Part shown: piece after piece, positions 28,585 through 36,639 of the stretch | How the letters are laid out: each line of letters starts with the position of its first letter | Numbering within the stretch: position 1 is the first letter of the stretch | Assembly: GCF_025854275.1 (NCBI RefSeq) | Contig: NZ_CP107567.1 | Span: forward strand, 5,766,001-5,830,000 | Source of the DNA: Streptomyces peucetius | Lineage (GTDB): Bacteria > Actinomycetota > Actinomycetes > Streptomycetales > Streptomycetaceae | Direction of reading: 5' to 3' | DNA: 64,000 nucleotides | The notes under the pieces: model-generated | What the model was told of the DNA's origin: nothing | The model's database searches: none | The model's input: only the letters and a program-made list of their open reading frames with translations | Position numbers and translations under genes: made by a program

Positions 28585-29738
28585 TGAACGACTCTTCCTG
28601 GGGGGCCTCGCACGGCGCCGGATACGCCGGAGCGTGGCCGCCGCCCGACCAGGGGCCCCTCCCGGCGGGTCCCGCCCACGATGGGCATGACGCACGGTAT
28701 ACATCAGAGACGCAGCCCATGCCCATCGTGCCGGACTTCCCCGACGCAGGCAGAGACGCCGCGGGCCGCCGCGGTGAAGACCGCGAGGACCGTGACCGGG
28801 GGGCCGCTCGGCTGGGCGGCCCCCTGTTCCGTGACGAAACGCCGCAGGAGCCCATGCCCACCCCGCCGCCACCGGGCGAGCCCACCCCGCAGCCGCCTCC
28901 GCGGCGCGAGCCTTCGCAGAAGAAGCGAGCCGGACGGGACCTGCGTGCGGCGATAGGGGTCGGCGTCGGGCTCGGCGCGGTGATCGTCGCCTCGCTCTTC
29001 TTCGTGAAGGCCGTTTTCGTCGGTGTGATCGCGGTCGCCGTCGTCGTCGGTCTGTGGGAGCTGACCTCCCGGCTCGAGGAGCGCAAGCAGATCAAGGCGC
29101 CCCTGGTGCCGCTCGCGGTCGGCGGCGCGGCGATGGTCGTCGCCGGTTACGTCCGCGGCGCGGAGGGCGCCTGGGTCGCGATGGCACTCACCGCCCTCGC
29201 GGTTCTGGTCTGGCGGATGACCGAACCGCCCGAGGGCTATCTGAAGGACGTCACGGCCGGCATCTTCGCGGCGTTCTACGTCCCCTTCCTGGCCACCTTC
29301 GTCGCCCTGATGCTGACGGCGGACGACGGCCCGGAGCGAGTGATCACCTTCCTGCTGCTGACGGTGGTCAGCGACACCGGGGCCTACGCGGTGGGCTGGC
29401 GCTTCGGCAGGACCAAGCTCGCGCCGCGCATCAGCCCCGGCAAGACCCGCGAAGGGCTGCTCGGCGCGGTGTCGTTCGCGATGGCCGCGGGCGCGCTGTG
29501 CATGCAGTTCCTGGTCGACGGCGGCACGTGGTGGCAGGGCCTGCTGCTCGGCCTCGCCGTCGCGGTCAGTGCGACGCTCGGAGACCTGGGCGAGTCGATG
29601 ATCAAGCGGGACCTCGGCATCAAGGACATGGGCACCCTGCTCCCCGGGCACGGCGGCATCATGGACCGGCTGGACTCGCTGCTCCCGACGGCTCCCGTGG
29701 TGTGGCTGCTGCTGGTGCTCTTCGTCGGGTCGGGCTGA
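28584..29738 (+). CDS. cdsA: Phosphatidate cytidylyltransferase
   Basis: This 384-residue integral membrane enzyme makes CDP-diacylglycerol from phosphatidate and CTP, the precursor of all phospholipids. A hydrophilic Pro-rich N-terminus (about 115 residues) is followed by about eight membrane segments. The signature is visible as SDTGAYAVGWRFGRTKLAP, then SPGKTREG, and near the end GDLGESMIKRD with GHGGIMDRLDSLLP. It overlaps frr by one base. The ribosome-recycling/phospholipid pairing is common in bacteria. Confidence 0.94.
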   Translation: MNDSSWGASHGAGYAGAWPPPDQGPLPAGPAHDGHDARYTSETQPMPIVPDFPDAGRDAAGRRGEDREDRDRGAARLGGPLFRDETPQEPMPTPPPPGEPTPQPPPRREPSQKKRAGRDLRAAIGVGVGLGAVIVASLFFVKAVFVGVIAVAVVVGLWELTSRLEERKQIKAPLVPLAVGGAAMVVAGYVRGAEGAWVAMALTALAVLVWRMTEPPEGYLKDVTAGIFAAFYVPFLATFVALMLTADDGPERVITFLLLTVVSDTGAYAVGWRFGRTKLAPRISPGKTREGLLGAVSFAMAAGALCMQFLVDGGTWWQGLLLGLAVAVSATLGDLGESMIKRDLGIKDMGTLLPGHGGIMDRLDSLLPTAPVVWLLLVLFVGSG

Positions 29739-29757
29739 GCGGCGGATTCGTCCGCGA

Positions 29758-29800
29758 GGGCTCGTCGTCCACAGGACGGCGGGCCCTTTCTTCTTTCTCT
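29758..29800 (+). terminator. Rho-independent terminator after cdsA
   Basis: Arms 29758-29770 and 29774-29786 form a 13-bp stem with two G-U pairs and a 3-nt loop, followed by a T-rich tract (29787-29800). It closes the pyrH-frr-cdsA transcription unit. Confidence 0.85.
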
Positions 29801-29918
29801 GCTCAGTCTCGCAGCCCCGAAATCGGCCCCGCCGCAAGGGGAATTGCCTGCTTACACCTCTTTTCTGAGGGAATTTTCTCTTTAGGATGGTAATGGCGTA
29901 TTTCCAGGAGGTGAGCGG

Positions 29919-30473
29919 ATGTCTACAGGAACCCTTCTCGCGATCATCATCCCGGTTGTCGCAGTGGTGGCCGCGTTGGCGGCGTTCGGCTTGTACACCA
30001 TGCGCCGGCGCCGTCTGCAGCAGCGCTTCGGCCCCGAGTACGAGCGGACCGTCGAGGACGCGGGCGGCCGGGGCGCTGCCGACCGCGAACTGAGCGCCCG
30101 GGAGAAGCGGCACGACGCCCTGGACATCAGGCCGCTGGCTCCTGCCGTCCATGACCGCTACGCCCAGGACTGGCAGAAGGTCCAGGGCGAATTCGTGGAT
30201 CATCCCGAGCAGGCGGTGCAGGAGGCGGACCTCCTGGTGACCTCGCTCATGCGGGAACGCGGCTATCCCACCGACAACCTCGAGCAGAAGGTGCAGGACC
30301 TGTCCGTCGAGCACGGCAGGACCGTGGAGCACTACCGCGCTGCCCACGACGTCAATGAACGCAGCCGGCAGCACAGGGCGAACACCGAACAACTGCGTGC
30401 CGCGATGGTGCACTATCGCGCGCTGTTCGACGAACTGCTCTCCGACGGCGGGCCCAGCCAGGCCCGCGCATGA
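29919..30473 (+). CDS. Membrane-anchored protein of unknown function, paralogue A
   Basis: The protein has 184 residues. One N-terminal transmembrane helix (LLAIIIPVVAVVAALAAFGL) is followed by a basic stop-transfer (YTMRRRRLQQRF) and a helical cytoplasmic domain. Residues around 85-115 contain W-Q-x-V-Q-x-x-F-V-D-x-P-x-x-A-V-x-E-A-D-x-L-V, and the C-terminus has LRAAMVHYRALFDELL. Both motifs recur in the next gene, so the two are paralogues. AGGAGG (29906-29911) is an excellent ribosome-binding site. The region before it (29801-29918) is AT-rich for this genome and contains two GGGAATT elements 31 bp apart (29839, 29869), suggesting an alternative-sigma promoter. Function unknown. Confidence 0.7.
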   Translation: MSTGTLLAIIIPVVAVVAALAAFGLYTMRRRRLQQRFGPEYERTVEDAGGRGAADRELSAREKRHDALDIRPLAPAVHDRYAQDWQKVQGEFVDHPEQAVQEADLLVTSLMRERGYPTDNLEQKVQDLSVEHGRTVEHYRAAHDVNERSRQHRANTEQLRAAMVHYRALFDELLSDGGPSQARA

Positions 30474-30518
30474 GCGCCTCGGACATCGGAACTCTTCGAC
30501 CATCAGGACGGAGGAGAG

Positions 30519-31019
30519 ATGGAACGCGAACACACCCCGGGGCCGGCCGAGAGCGGCCTGTCCACGGACGACCTCGCCGCACCCCAGGAAAGGGACCTGG
30601 GCGACCGGCCCGAGGCACAGTCCCAGGGCTATCCCGGTGAGGCCGCCGGCGCGACGTCAGAGGCCGAGGCGGTGCCGCCGGCCGCTTCGACCGTCCCACG
30701 GGAGCCGGAACCCGCGGCGGACACCCAGGGCACGTCCGCACAGGAGGACATGCCGCAGCTGTTGACCGCGGAGGACGAGACAGGATTCCGCACCCGCTGG
30801 CAGGAAATCCAGAACCGGTTCGTCGACGACCCGCGTGAGGCCGTCCATGAGGCCGACGGCCTGGTGGCCGATGTCATGCAGGCCTTGGCCTCCACCTTCT
30901 CCCAGCACAAGAAGGACCTGGAGGGGCAGTGGAGCCAGGGCGAGGAGGCCGACACGGAGGACCTGCGCCGGGCCCTGCGGAAGTACCGCTCGTTCTTCAA
31001 CCGTCTGCTGTCGAGCTGA
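30519..31019 (+). CDS. Soluble protein of unknown function, paralogue B
   Basis: The protein has 166 residues and no membrane segment. An acidic, Pro/Glu-rich N-terminal ~75 residues are probably disordered. The C-terminal half repeats the motif of the preceding gene: W-Q-E-I-Q-N-R-F-V-D-D-P-R-E-A-V-H-E-A-D-x-L-V, then LRRALRKYRSFFNRLL. It lies 45 nt downstream in the same direction, so the two are probably cotranscribed and act together, one at the membrane and one soluble. Function unknown. Confidence 0.65.
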   Translation: MEREHTPGPAESGLSTDDLAAPQERDLGDRPEAQSQGYPGEAAGATSEAEAVPPAASTVPREPEPAADTQGTSAQEDMPQLLTAEDETGFRTRWQEIQNRFVDDPREAVHEADGLVADVMQALASTFSQHKKDLEGQWSQGEEADTEDLRRALRKYRSFFNRLLSS

Positions 31020-31071
31020 GGAGCCGCAGCTTCGGCCTGCACCAGTGACCTCCGGGGCGAGCCGGGCTCCC

Positions 31072-31107
31072 GGCCGCCCCGGCCGCCCCGGCCGCCCCGG
31101 CCGCGTC
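31072..31107. repeat. Short 9-bp tandem repeat
   Basis: Three perfect copies and one partial copy of GGCCGCCCC lie in the 236-bp gap (31020-31255) after the paralogue pair. I see no gene in that gap. Confidence 0.6.
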
Positions 31108-31255
31108 GGCGTGGCCGGGGCCGGTGCGTGCCGCTGCGGCGGGCGCACTCGTTCGCCGCGTCCGACGACACCGACGCACCCGTGACCTTCAGCTCCTGAA
31201 GTGACCGAGGATCCACACGGCTGCGCGTGCGGTGCCGGTGTCGCAGGCTGGTGTC

Positions 31256-31474
31256 ATGAGCGACTTCACAGGCCCTGCCATCGTCGTCTTGCCCGTGAGC
31301 CCCGGCGATCCGCCGTTCCGCCTCGTCCAGATCCGAGGCGAGACCGCAGGCGTGGCCCACGACATGCTGGACGTGATCCGGCTGGCGCACCACGCGGGAC
31401 TGGAACATGTGGACGTCGACGACCCGGCGGTCGTGAGATGGGTCGGCGGCGGCAAGTACAAGTGGGCACCGTGA
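31256..31474 (+). CDS. Small conserved hypothetical protein
   Basis: This 72-residue protein ([20 protein letters not shown] ... [10 protein letters not shown]) has no membrane segment. A central helix-rich part contains [21 protein letters not shown] do not recognise a function. The ATG at 31256 is preferred over the frame from 31232. It stands alone 92 nt before rlmN and is expressed in the same direction. Confidence 0.55.
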   Translation: MSDFTGPAIVVLPVSPGDPPFRLVQIRGETAGVAHDMLDVIRLAHHAGLEHVDVDDPAVVRWVGGGKYKWAP

Positions 31475-31510
31475 TCGTCACGACCGTCGACGACCACCCT
31501 CCGGGCCGAC

Positions 31511-31538
31511 GGTCGCAGGTCGCAGGTCGCAGGTCGCA
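31511..31538. repeat. 7-bp tandem repeat upstream of rlmN
   Basis: Four perfect tandem copies of GGTCGCA occupy 31511-31538 and end 28 bp before the rlmN start. Because 7 is not a multiple of 3, and the tract is short of the start codon, it could influence promoter spacing or leader structure by copy-number change. Confidence 0.75.
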
Positions 31539-31566
31539 CGAATCGATCTGCGACACTGGAGAAACC

Positions 31567-32673
31567 ATGCCCAAGCCCGGAGAACTCACTTTCGTCGCGC
31601 CCCGCGGAGCCAAGAAGCCCCCGCGGCACCTCGCCGACCTCACACCCACCGAGCGCAAGGAAGCCGTCGCCGCGATCGGCGAGAAGCCGTTCCGTGCCAA
31701 GCAGCTGTCCCAGCACTACTTCGCGCGGTACGCGCACGACCCCGCGCAGTGGACCGACATCCCCGCCGCGGCCCGCGAGAAGCTCGCCGGTGAGCTGCTG
31801 CCCGATCTGATGTCCGTCGTACGGCACATCTCCTGCGACAACGACACCACCCGCAAGACGCTCTGGCGCCTGCACGACGGCACGCTCGTCGAGTCCGTGC
31901 TCATGCGCTACCCGGACCGGGTCACCATGTGTATCTCCTCGCAGGCCGGCTGCGGGATGAACTGCCCCTTCTGCGCCACCGGCCAGGCCGGTCTCGACCG
32001 GAACCTGTCGACCGCCGAGATCGTGCACCAGATCGTCGACGGCATGCGGGCCCTGCGGGACGGTGAGGTCCCCGGAGGGCCGGCCCGGCTGTCCAACATC
32101 GTCTTCATGGGCATGGGCGAACCGCTCGCCAACTACAAGCGGGTCGTCGGAGCCGTCCGCCGCCTCACCGACCCCGAGCCGGACGGCCTCGGCCTCTCGC
32201 AGCGCGGCATCACGGTCTCGACCGTCGGCCTGGTGCCGGCGATGCTGCGGTTCGCCGACGAGGGCTTCAAATGCCGCCTCGCGGTGTCGCTGCACGCCCC
32301 GGACGACGAGCTGCGCGACACCCTGGTCCCGGTCAACACGCGCTGGAAGGTCCGTGAGGTCCTCGACGCCGCCTGGGAGTACGCGGAGAAGTCCGGCCGC
32401 CGGATCTCCATCGAGTACGCGCTGATCCGCGACATCAACGACCAGGCGTGGCGCGGCGATCTCCTCGGCCGCCTCCTCAAGGGCAAGCGGGTCCATGTGA
32501 ACCTGATCCCGCTGAACCCGACGCCCGGCTCCAAGTGGACGGCCTCCCGTCCCGAGGACGAGAAGGCGTTCGTGGAGGCCATCGCCGCGCACGGCGTGCC
32601 GGTCACCGTCCGGGACACCCGCGGTCAGGAGATCGACGGGGCCTGCGGGCAGCTGGCGGCGCAGGAGCGGTGA
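31567..32673 (+). CDS. rlmN: Dual-specificity rRNA/tRNA methyltransferase RlmN
   Basis: This 368-residue radical-SAM enzyme methylates C2 of A2503 in 23S rRNA and A37 in some tRNAs. The iron-sulfur motif CxxxCxxC is in [14 protein letters not shown], followed by [15 protein letters not shown] and [10 protein letters not shown]. The second conserved cysteine of the methyl-transfer mechanism is in DGACGQL near the C-terminus. ATG 31567 ([14 protein letters not shown]) is the family start; a much longer frame from 31201 is rejected. Confidence 0.95.
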   Translation: MPKPGELTFVAPRGAKKPPRHLADLTPTERKEAVAAIGEKPFRAKQLSQHYFARYAHDPAQWTDIPAAAREKLAGELLPDLMSVVRHISCDNDTTRKTLWRLHDGTLVESVLMRYPDRVTMCISSQAGCGMNCPFCATGQAGLDRNLSTAEIVHQIVDGMRALRDGEVPGGPARLSNIVFMGMGEPLANYKRVVGAVRRLTDPEPDGLGLSQRGITVSTVGLVPAMLRFADEGFKCRLAVSLHAPDDELRDTLVPVNTRWKVREVLDAAWEYAEKSGRRISIEYALIRDINDQAWRGDLLGRLLKGKRVHVNLIPLNPTPGSKWTASRPEDEKAFVEAIAAHGVPVTVRDTRGQEIDGACGQLAAQER

Positions 32674-32741
32674 CCGTAGGGCCGTCGGCCATGGCTGATA
32701 CTGTGCCCTGTGCATTCGCACAAACGAACAACAAAACATTC

Positions 32742-32843
32742 CGACAGGGGAGCGCACCACAGCGCTGAGAGTGCGGCAAGGCCTTCACGGTCACGGGCCG
32801 CAGACCCTCGGACCTGATCCGGGTCATACCGGCGTAGGGAGTC
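32742..32843 (+). promoter_or_regulatory. TPP riboswitch (THI element)
   Basis: Conserved THI-box elements are all present in order: GGGGAGC near 32747, GCTGAGAG at 32764-32771, GACCCT at 32812-32817, ACCTGAT at 32812-32820 region, GTCATACC at 32823-32830 and GCGTAGGGA at 32832-32840. AGGGAG (32836-32841) inside the 3' arm is the only good Shine-Dalgarno for thiB at 32853. TPP binding would therefore hide the ribosome-binding site. Confidence 0.93.
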
Positions 32844-32852
32844 AGCATCATC

Positions 32853-33950
32853 ATGAACAGCCAGCTTCGGCGTGCCGTCGGTACGGCACTGGTCGGCGCC
32901 GTCGGCATATCGACGCTCGCCGCGTGCGGCGGGGAGTCCACCGAGTCCGGGTCCGGCGACGGGAGCAAGCCGAAGACCGTCACGCTCGTCAGCCACGAGT
33001 CCTTCGCGGCGTCGGAGGCGGTGCTGAAGGAGTTCACCCGGCAGACCGGCTACACGGTCAAGGTGCTCAAGAGCGGCGACGCGGGCACCGCGCTCAACAA
33101 GGAGATCCTCACCAAGGGCTCCCCGCAGGGCGACGTCTTCTTCGGTGTCGACAACACCCTGCTCTCCCGCGCTCTCGACAACGACCTCTTCACGCCCTAC
33201 GAGGCCAAGGGCCTCGACCGGGTCGCGGAAGAGGTGCAGCTCGACGCGGACAAGCACCGTGTGACGCCCGTCGACACCGGCGACATCTGCGTCAACTACG
33301 ACAAGAAGTTCTTCGCCGACAAGAAGCTCGCGCCGCCGCAGACCTTCGCCGACCTGGCGAAGCCCGAGTACAAGAACATGCTCGTCGTCGAGAACGCCGC
33401 CACCTCCTCACCCGGCCTCGGCTTCCTTCTCGGCAGCGTCGGCGAGTACGGCGAGTCGGGCTGGCAGGGCTACTGGAAGAAGCTCAAGGACAACGGCGTC
33501 AAGGTCGTCGACGGCTGGGAGCAGGCGTACAACGAGGAGTTCTCCGGGTCCGCCGGTGGCAAGAAGGCGGGCGCCGACCGTCCGCTCGTCGTCTCGTACG
33601 CCTCCAGCCCGCCCGTCGAGGTCCTCTACTCGGACCCGCAGCCGGCCGAGGCGCCGACCGGTGTGGCCACCGGCACCTGCTTCCGCCAGATCGAGTTCGC
33701 GGGCCTGCTGACGGGAGCGAAGAACGAGGAGGGCGGCAAGGCGCTGCTGGACTTCCTGATCAGCAGGAAGTTCCAGGAGGACATGCCGCTGAACATGTTC
33801 GTCAACCCGGTCGTCAAGGACGCGGAGCTGCCGGAGCTGTTCACCGAGCACGGCGCGGTGATCGAGAAGCCCGAGACCGTCGACGCGGCCACCATCGCGA
33901 AGAACCGTGAGCAGTGGGTCCGGTCGTGGTCCTCGCTCGTCGTGAAGTAG
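32853..33950 (+). CDS. thiB: Thiamine ABC transporter substrate-binding lipoprotein
   Basis: This 365-residue lipoprotein binds thiamine or its phosphates outside the membrane. A lipobox (STLAACGGE) follows a short signal peptide, and the mature part is a type-II periplasmic-binding fold (KTVTLVSHESFAASEAVLKE, KGSPQGDVFFGVDNTLLSRA). The upstream TPP riboswitch defines the substrate. It overlaps thiP by up to 37 nt. Confidence 0.93.
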   Translation: MNSQLRRAVGTALVGAVGISTLAACGGESTESGSGDGSKPKTVTLVSHESFAASEAVLKEFTRQTGYTVKVLKSGDAGTALNKEILTKGSPQGDVFFGVDNTLLSRALDNDLFTPYEAKGLDRVAEEVQLDADKHRVTPVDTGDICVNYDKKFFADKKLAPPQTFADLAKPEYKNMLVVENAATSSPGLGFLLGSVGEYGESGWQGYWKKLKDNGVKVVDGWEQAYNEEFSGSAGGKKAGADRPLVVSYASSPPVEVLYSDPQPAEAPTGVATGTCFRQIEFAGLLTGAKNEEGGKALLDFLISRKFQEDMPLNMFVNPVVKDAELPELFTEHGAVIEKPETVDAATIAKNREQWVRSWSSLVVK

Positions 33951-35605
33951 CCGGCTCCCTGCGCGGGAACGCGGCACGGCTGGGCCTGATGGCCGGCCCT
34001 GTCGCGTTCTTCGCCGTCTTTTTCGCCTACCCCGTCTCCGCGATCGTCGCGCGCGGTCTCCACGCGGACGGGGCCTGGCAGTTCGGCCGGTTCGGCGAGG
34101 TGCTCGGCCGGCCGGACATCCTGTCGGTGCTGTGGTTCACCACCTGGCAGGCGCTCGCCTCCACGGCGCTGACGCTGCTGATCGCCCTCCCCGGCGCGTA
34201 CGCCTTCGCACGCCTCGACTTCCCGGCCAAGCGACTGCTGCGGGCGGTGGTCACCGTGCCGTTCGTGCTGCCGACCGTCGTCGTCGGCACGGCGTTCCTG
34301 GCGCTGCTGGGGCGCGGCGGGCTCCTCGACGAACTGTGGGGCATCCGGCTGGACACCACCGTGTGGGCCATCCTCCTCGCGCACGTCTTCTTCAACTACG
34401 CCGTGGTCGTCCGTACCGTCGGCAGCCTCTGGTCCCAGCTCGACCCCCGCCAGGAGGAGGCCGCCCGGGTCCTGGGCGCGGGGCGCTTCGCCGCCTGGCG
34501 GCGGGTGACGCTGCCCGCCCTGGTGCCGTCGCTGGCCGCCGCCGCCCTGATGGTCTTCCTCTTCACCTTCACGTCGTTCGGTGTCGTGCAGATCCTCGGC
34601 GGCCCCTCCTTCTCCACCCTGGAAGTGGAGATCTACCGGCAGACCGCCGACTTCCTGGACCTGACGACGGCGGCCGTGCTGACGATGGTGCAGTTCACGG
34701 CGGTCGGTGCGGTCCTCGCTGTGCACTCCTGGACCCTGCGCCGGCGAGAGAGCGCACTGCGGCTCGTCGACCCGGCGCGCACCGCCCGGCGGCCGCGCGG
34801 CGCGGCCCAGTGGGCGCTGCTCGGCGGCGTCCTGGCCACCGTGCTCGTCCTCCTGCTGGCGCCGCTCGCGGTGCTGGTCGAGCGTTCCTTCGACACCCCG
34901 GCAGGATACGGGCTCGACTACTACCGGGAGCTGGCCACCGTGGACCCGGCCGGCGGCGCCTTCCTCGTGCCGCCGATCGACGCCGTGTGGAACTCGCTCC
35001 GGTACGCCGTGGCCGCCACGGCCGTCGCGGTCGCGGTCGGCGGGCTCGCCGCGGCGGCGCTCACCCGCAGGGCCGGGCGGCTGGTCCGCGGCTTCGACGC
35101 GCTGCTGATGCTGCCGCTCGGGGTCTCCGCCGTGACCGTGGGCTTCGGCTTCCTCATCACCCTCGACGAACCGCCGCTCGACCTGCGGGCCTCATGGATC
35201 CTGGTGCCCCTCGCGCAGGCACTCGTCGGTGTGCCCTTCGTCGTCCGCACGATGCTGCCGGTGCTGCGCGCCGTGGACGAACGGCTGCGGGAGGCCGCCG
35301 CCGTGCTGGGCGCGTCACCACTGCGTGCCTGGCGCGAGGTGGACCTGCCGCTGGTGCGCAGGGCCCTGCTGGTCGCCGCCGGGTTCGCCTTCGCCGTCTC
35401 CCTGGGCGAGTTCGGCGCGACGGTCTTCATCGCCCGGCCGGACAATCCGACCCTGCCCGTCGCCGTCGCCCGCCTGCTGGGCCGGCCCGGCGAGCTCAAC
35501 TACGGGCAGGCGATGGCACTGAGCACGATCCTGATGGTGGTGTGCGCGGCGGCTCTGCTCCTGCTCGAACGCCTCCGCACCGAATCCACGTCCGAGGAGC
35601 TGTGA
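33914..35605 (+). CDS. thiP: Thiamine ABC transporter permease
   Basis: This 563-residue permease is a tandem duplication of the binding-protein-dependent permease module, with about 12 membrane helices and two EAA loops (EEAARVLGAGRFAAWRRVTL and REAAAVLGASPLRAWREVDL). This two-in-one arrangement is typical of ThiP/iron Fbp permeases. GTG 33914 or GTG 33926 may start it; both lie inside the thiB 3' end, so translation is coupled. The stop overlaps the thiQ start. Confidence 0.92.
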   Translation: MGPVVVLARREVAGSLRGNAARLGLMAGPVAFFAVFFAYPVSAIVARGLHADGAWQFGRFGEVLGRPDILSVLWFTTWQALASTALTLLIALPGAYAFARLDFPAKRLLRAVVTVPFVLPTVVVGTAFLALLGRGGLLDELWGIRLDTTVWAILLAHVFFNYAVVVRTVGSLWSQLDPRQEEAARVLGAGRFAAWRRVTLPALVPSLAAAALMVFLFTFTSFGVVQILGGPSFSTLEVEIYRQTADFLDLTTAAVLTMVQFTAVGAVLAVHSWTLRRRESALRLVDPARTARRPRGAAQWALLGGVLATVLVLLLAPLAVLVERSFDTPAGYGLDYYRELATVDPAGGAFLVPPIDAVWNSLRYAVAATAVAVAVGGLAAAALTRRAGRLVRGFDALLMLPLGVSAVTVGFGFLITLDEPPLDLRASWILVPLAQALVGVPFVVRTMLPVLRAVDERLREAAAVLGASPLRAWREVDLPLVRRALLVAAGFAFAVSLGEFGATVFIARPDNPTLPVAVARLLGRPGELNYGQAMALSTILMVVCAAALLLLERLRTESTSEEL

Positions 35606-36639
35606 TGACGCTGCTGGAACTTCAGGGCGTGAGCGTACGGTTCGGGGCGCGGACCGCGCTCGACACGGTGGACCTCCAGGTCGCCGAGCACGAGATCGTG
35701 TGTCTGCTCGGGCCGAGCGGCAGCGGCAAGTCGACGCTGCTGCGGGCGGTCGCCGGGCTCCAGGACATCGACGCGGGGCGGGTGCTGCTCGACGGCGCCG
35801 ACCAGGCGGGTGTGCCGGTGCACCGGCGCGGGGTGGGGCTCATGTTCCAGGACCACCAGCTCTTCCCGCAGCGGGACGTCGGCGGCAACGTCGCGTTCGG
35901 CCTGCGGATGCACGGGGCGAACCGCGGCGCACAGGCACGCCGGACGAACGAATTGCTGAACCTCGTGGGGTTGCCGGGTGCGCACCGGCGATCCGTCGCG
36001 GCGCTGTCGGGGGGCGAGCAGCAGCGGGTGGCTCTCGCCAGGGCGCTGGCCCCCGAGCCGAGGATCCTGATGCTGGACGAGCCGCTCGGCCAGCTGGACC
36101 GCGGGCTGCGGGAACGGCTCGTCGTCGAACTGCGCGGCCTGTTCGGGCGCTTGGGTACGACCGTCCTCGCCGTCACCCACGACCAGGGCGAGGCCTTCGC
36201 GCTCGCCGACCGTGTCGTCGTCATGAGGGACGGCCGGATCGCACAGGCGGGGACGCCGCCGGAGGTCTGGCAGCGGCCCGCGTCGGAGTTCGTCGCGCGC
36301 TTCCTCGGCTTCGACAACGTGGTGGCCGCGACCGTCGCCGGCACGGCCGCCGACACGGTGTGGGGCAAGGTCGCCGTGCCGGACGGCTCACCGCAGGGAG
36401 CGCGCACGGTGCTCGTACGGCCCGACGGGGTGCGGATCACCGATCCGGCGCAGGGCCTGCGGTGCACGGTCGTGGCCCGCACCTTCCGCGGCGGCCATGT
36501 CGCCGTACGGCTGCGGCCGGACGACGGCCCCGAGCTGGAGGCGGAGTGCTCGCCGGCACGGACGCCCGGCGAAGGAGACACGGTGGGCGTGGTGTTCGCC
36601 GCCGACGACGTCGTGGTCCTCGGGCCGGAGGTGCCCTAG
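35605..36639 (+). CDS. thiQ: Thiamine ABC transporter ATP-binding protein
   Basis: This 344-residue ABC ATPase has Walker A GPSGSGKST, the signature LSGGEQQRVALARAL, Walker B ILMLDEPLGQ and the switch His in VTHDQGEA. The C-terminal ~100 residues form a TOBE-like regulatory domain (VLVRPDGVRI, EAECSP). It energises ThiB-ThiP uptake. ATG 35605 overlaps the thiP stop; the last 4 bases overlap the converging LOG-family gene. Confidence 0.93.
   Translation: MTLLELQGVSVRFGARTALDTVDLQVAEHEIVCLLGPSGSGKSTLLRAVAGLQDIDAGRVLLDGADQAGVPVHRRGVGLMFQDHQLFPQRDVGGNVAFGLRMHGANRGAQARRTNELLNLVGLPGAHRRSVAALSGGEQQRVALARALAPEPRILMLDEPLGQLDRGLRERLVVELRGLFGRLGTTVLAVTHDQGEAFALADRVVVMRDGRIAQAGTPPEVWQRPASEFVARFLGFDNVVAATVAGTAADTVWGKVAVPDGSPQGARTVLVRPDGVRITDPAQGLRCTVVARTFRGGHVAVRLRPDDGPELEAECSPARTPGEGDTVGVVFAADDVVVLGPEVP

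Noticed and set aside
29765..29773. TCGTCCACA, a degenerate DnaA-box match
   Set aside because: It is a single copy, has one deviation from TTGTCCACA and forms part of the cdsA terminator stem.
31020..31255. Possible small gene in the gap after the paralogue pair
   Set aside because: Short frames only; the sequence is dominated by GGCCGCCCC repeats and low-complexity residues.
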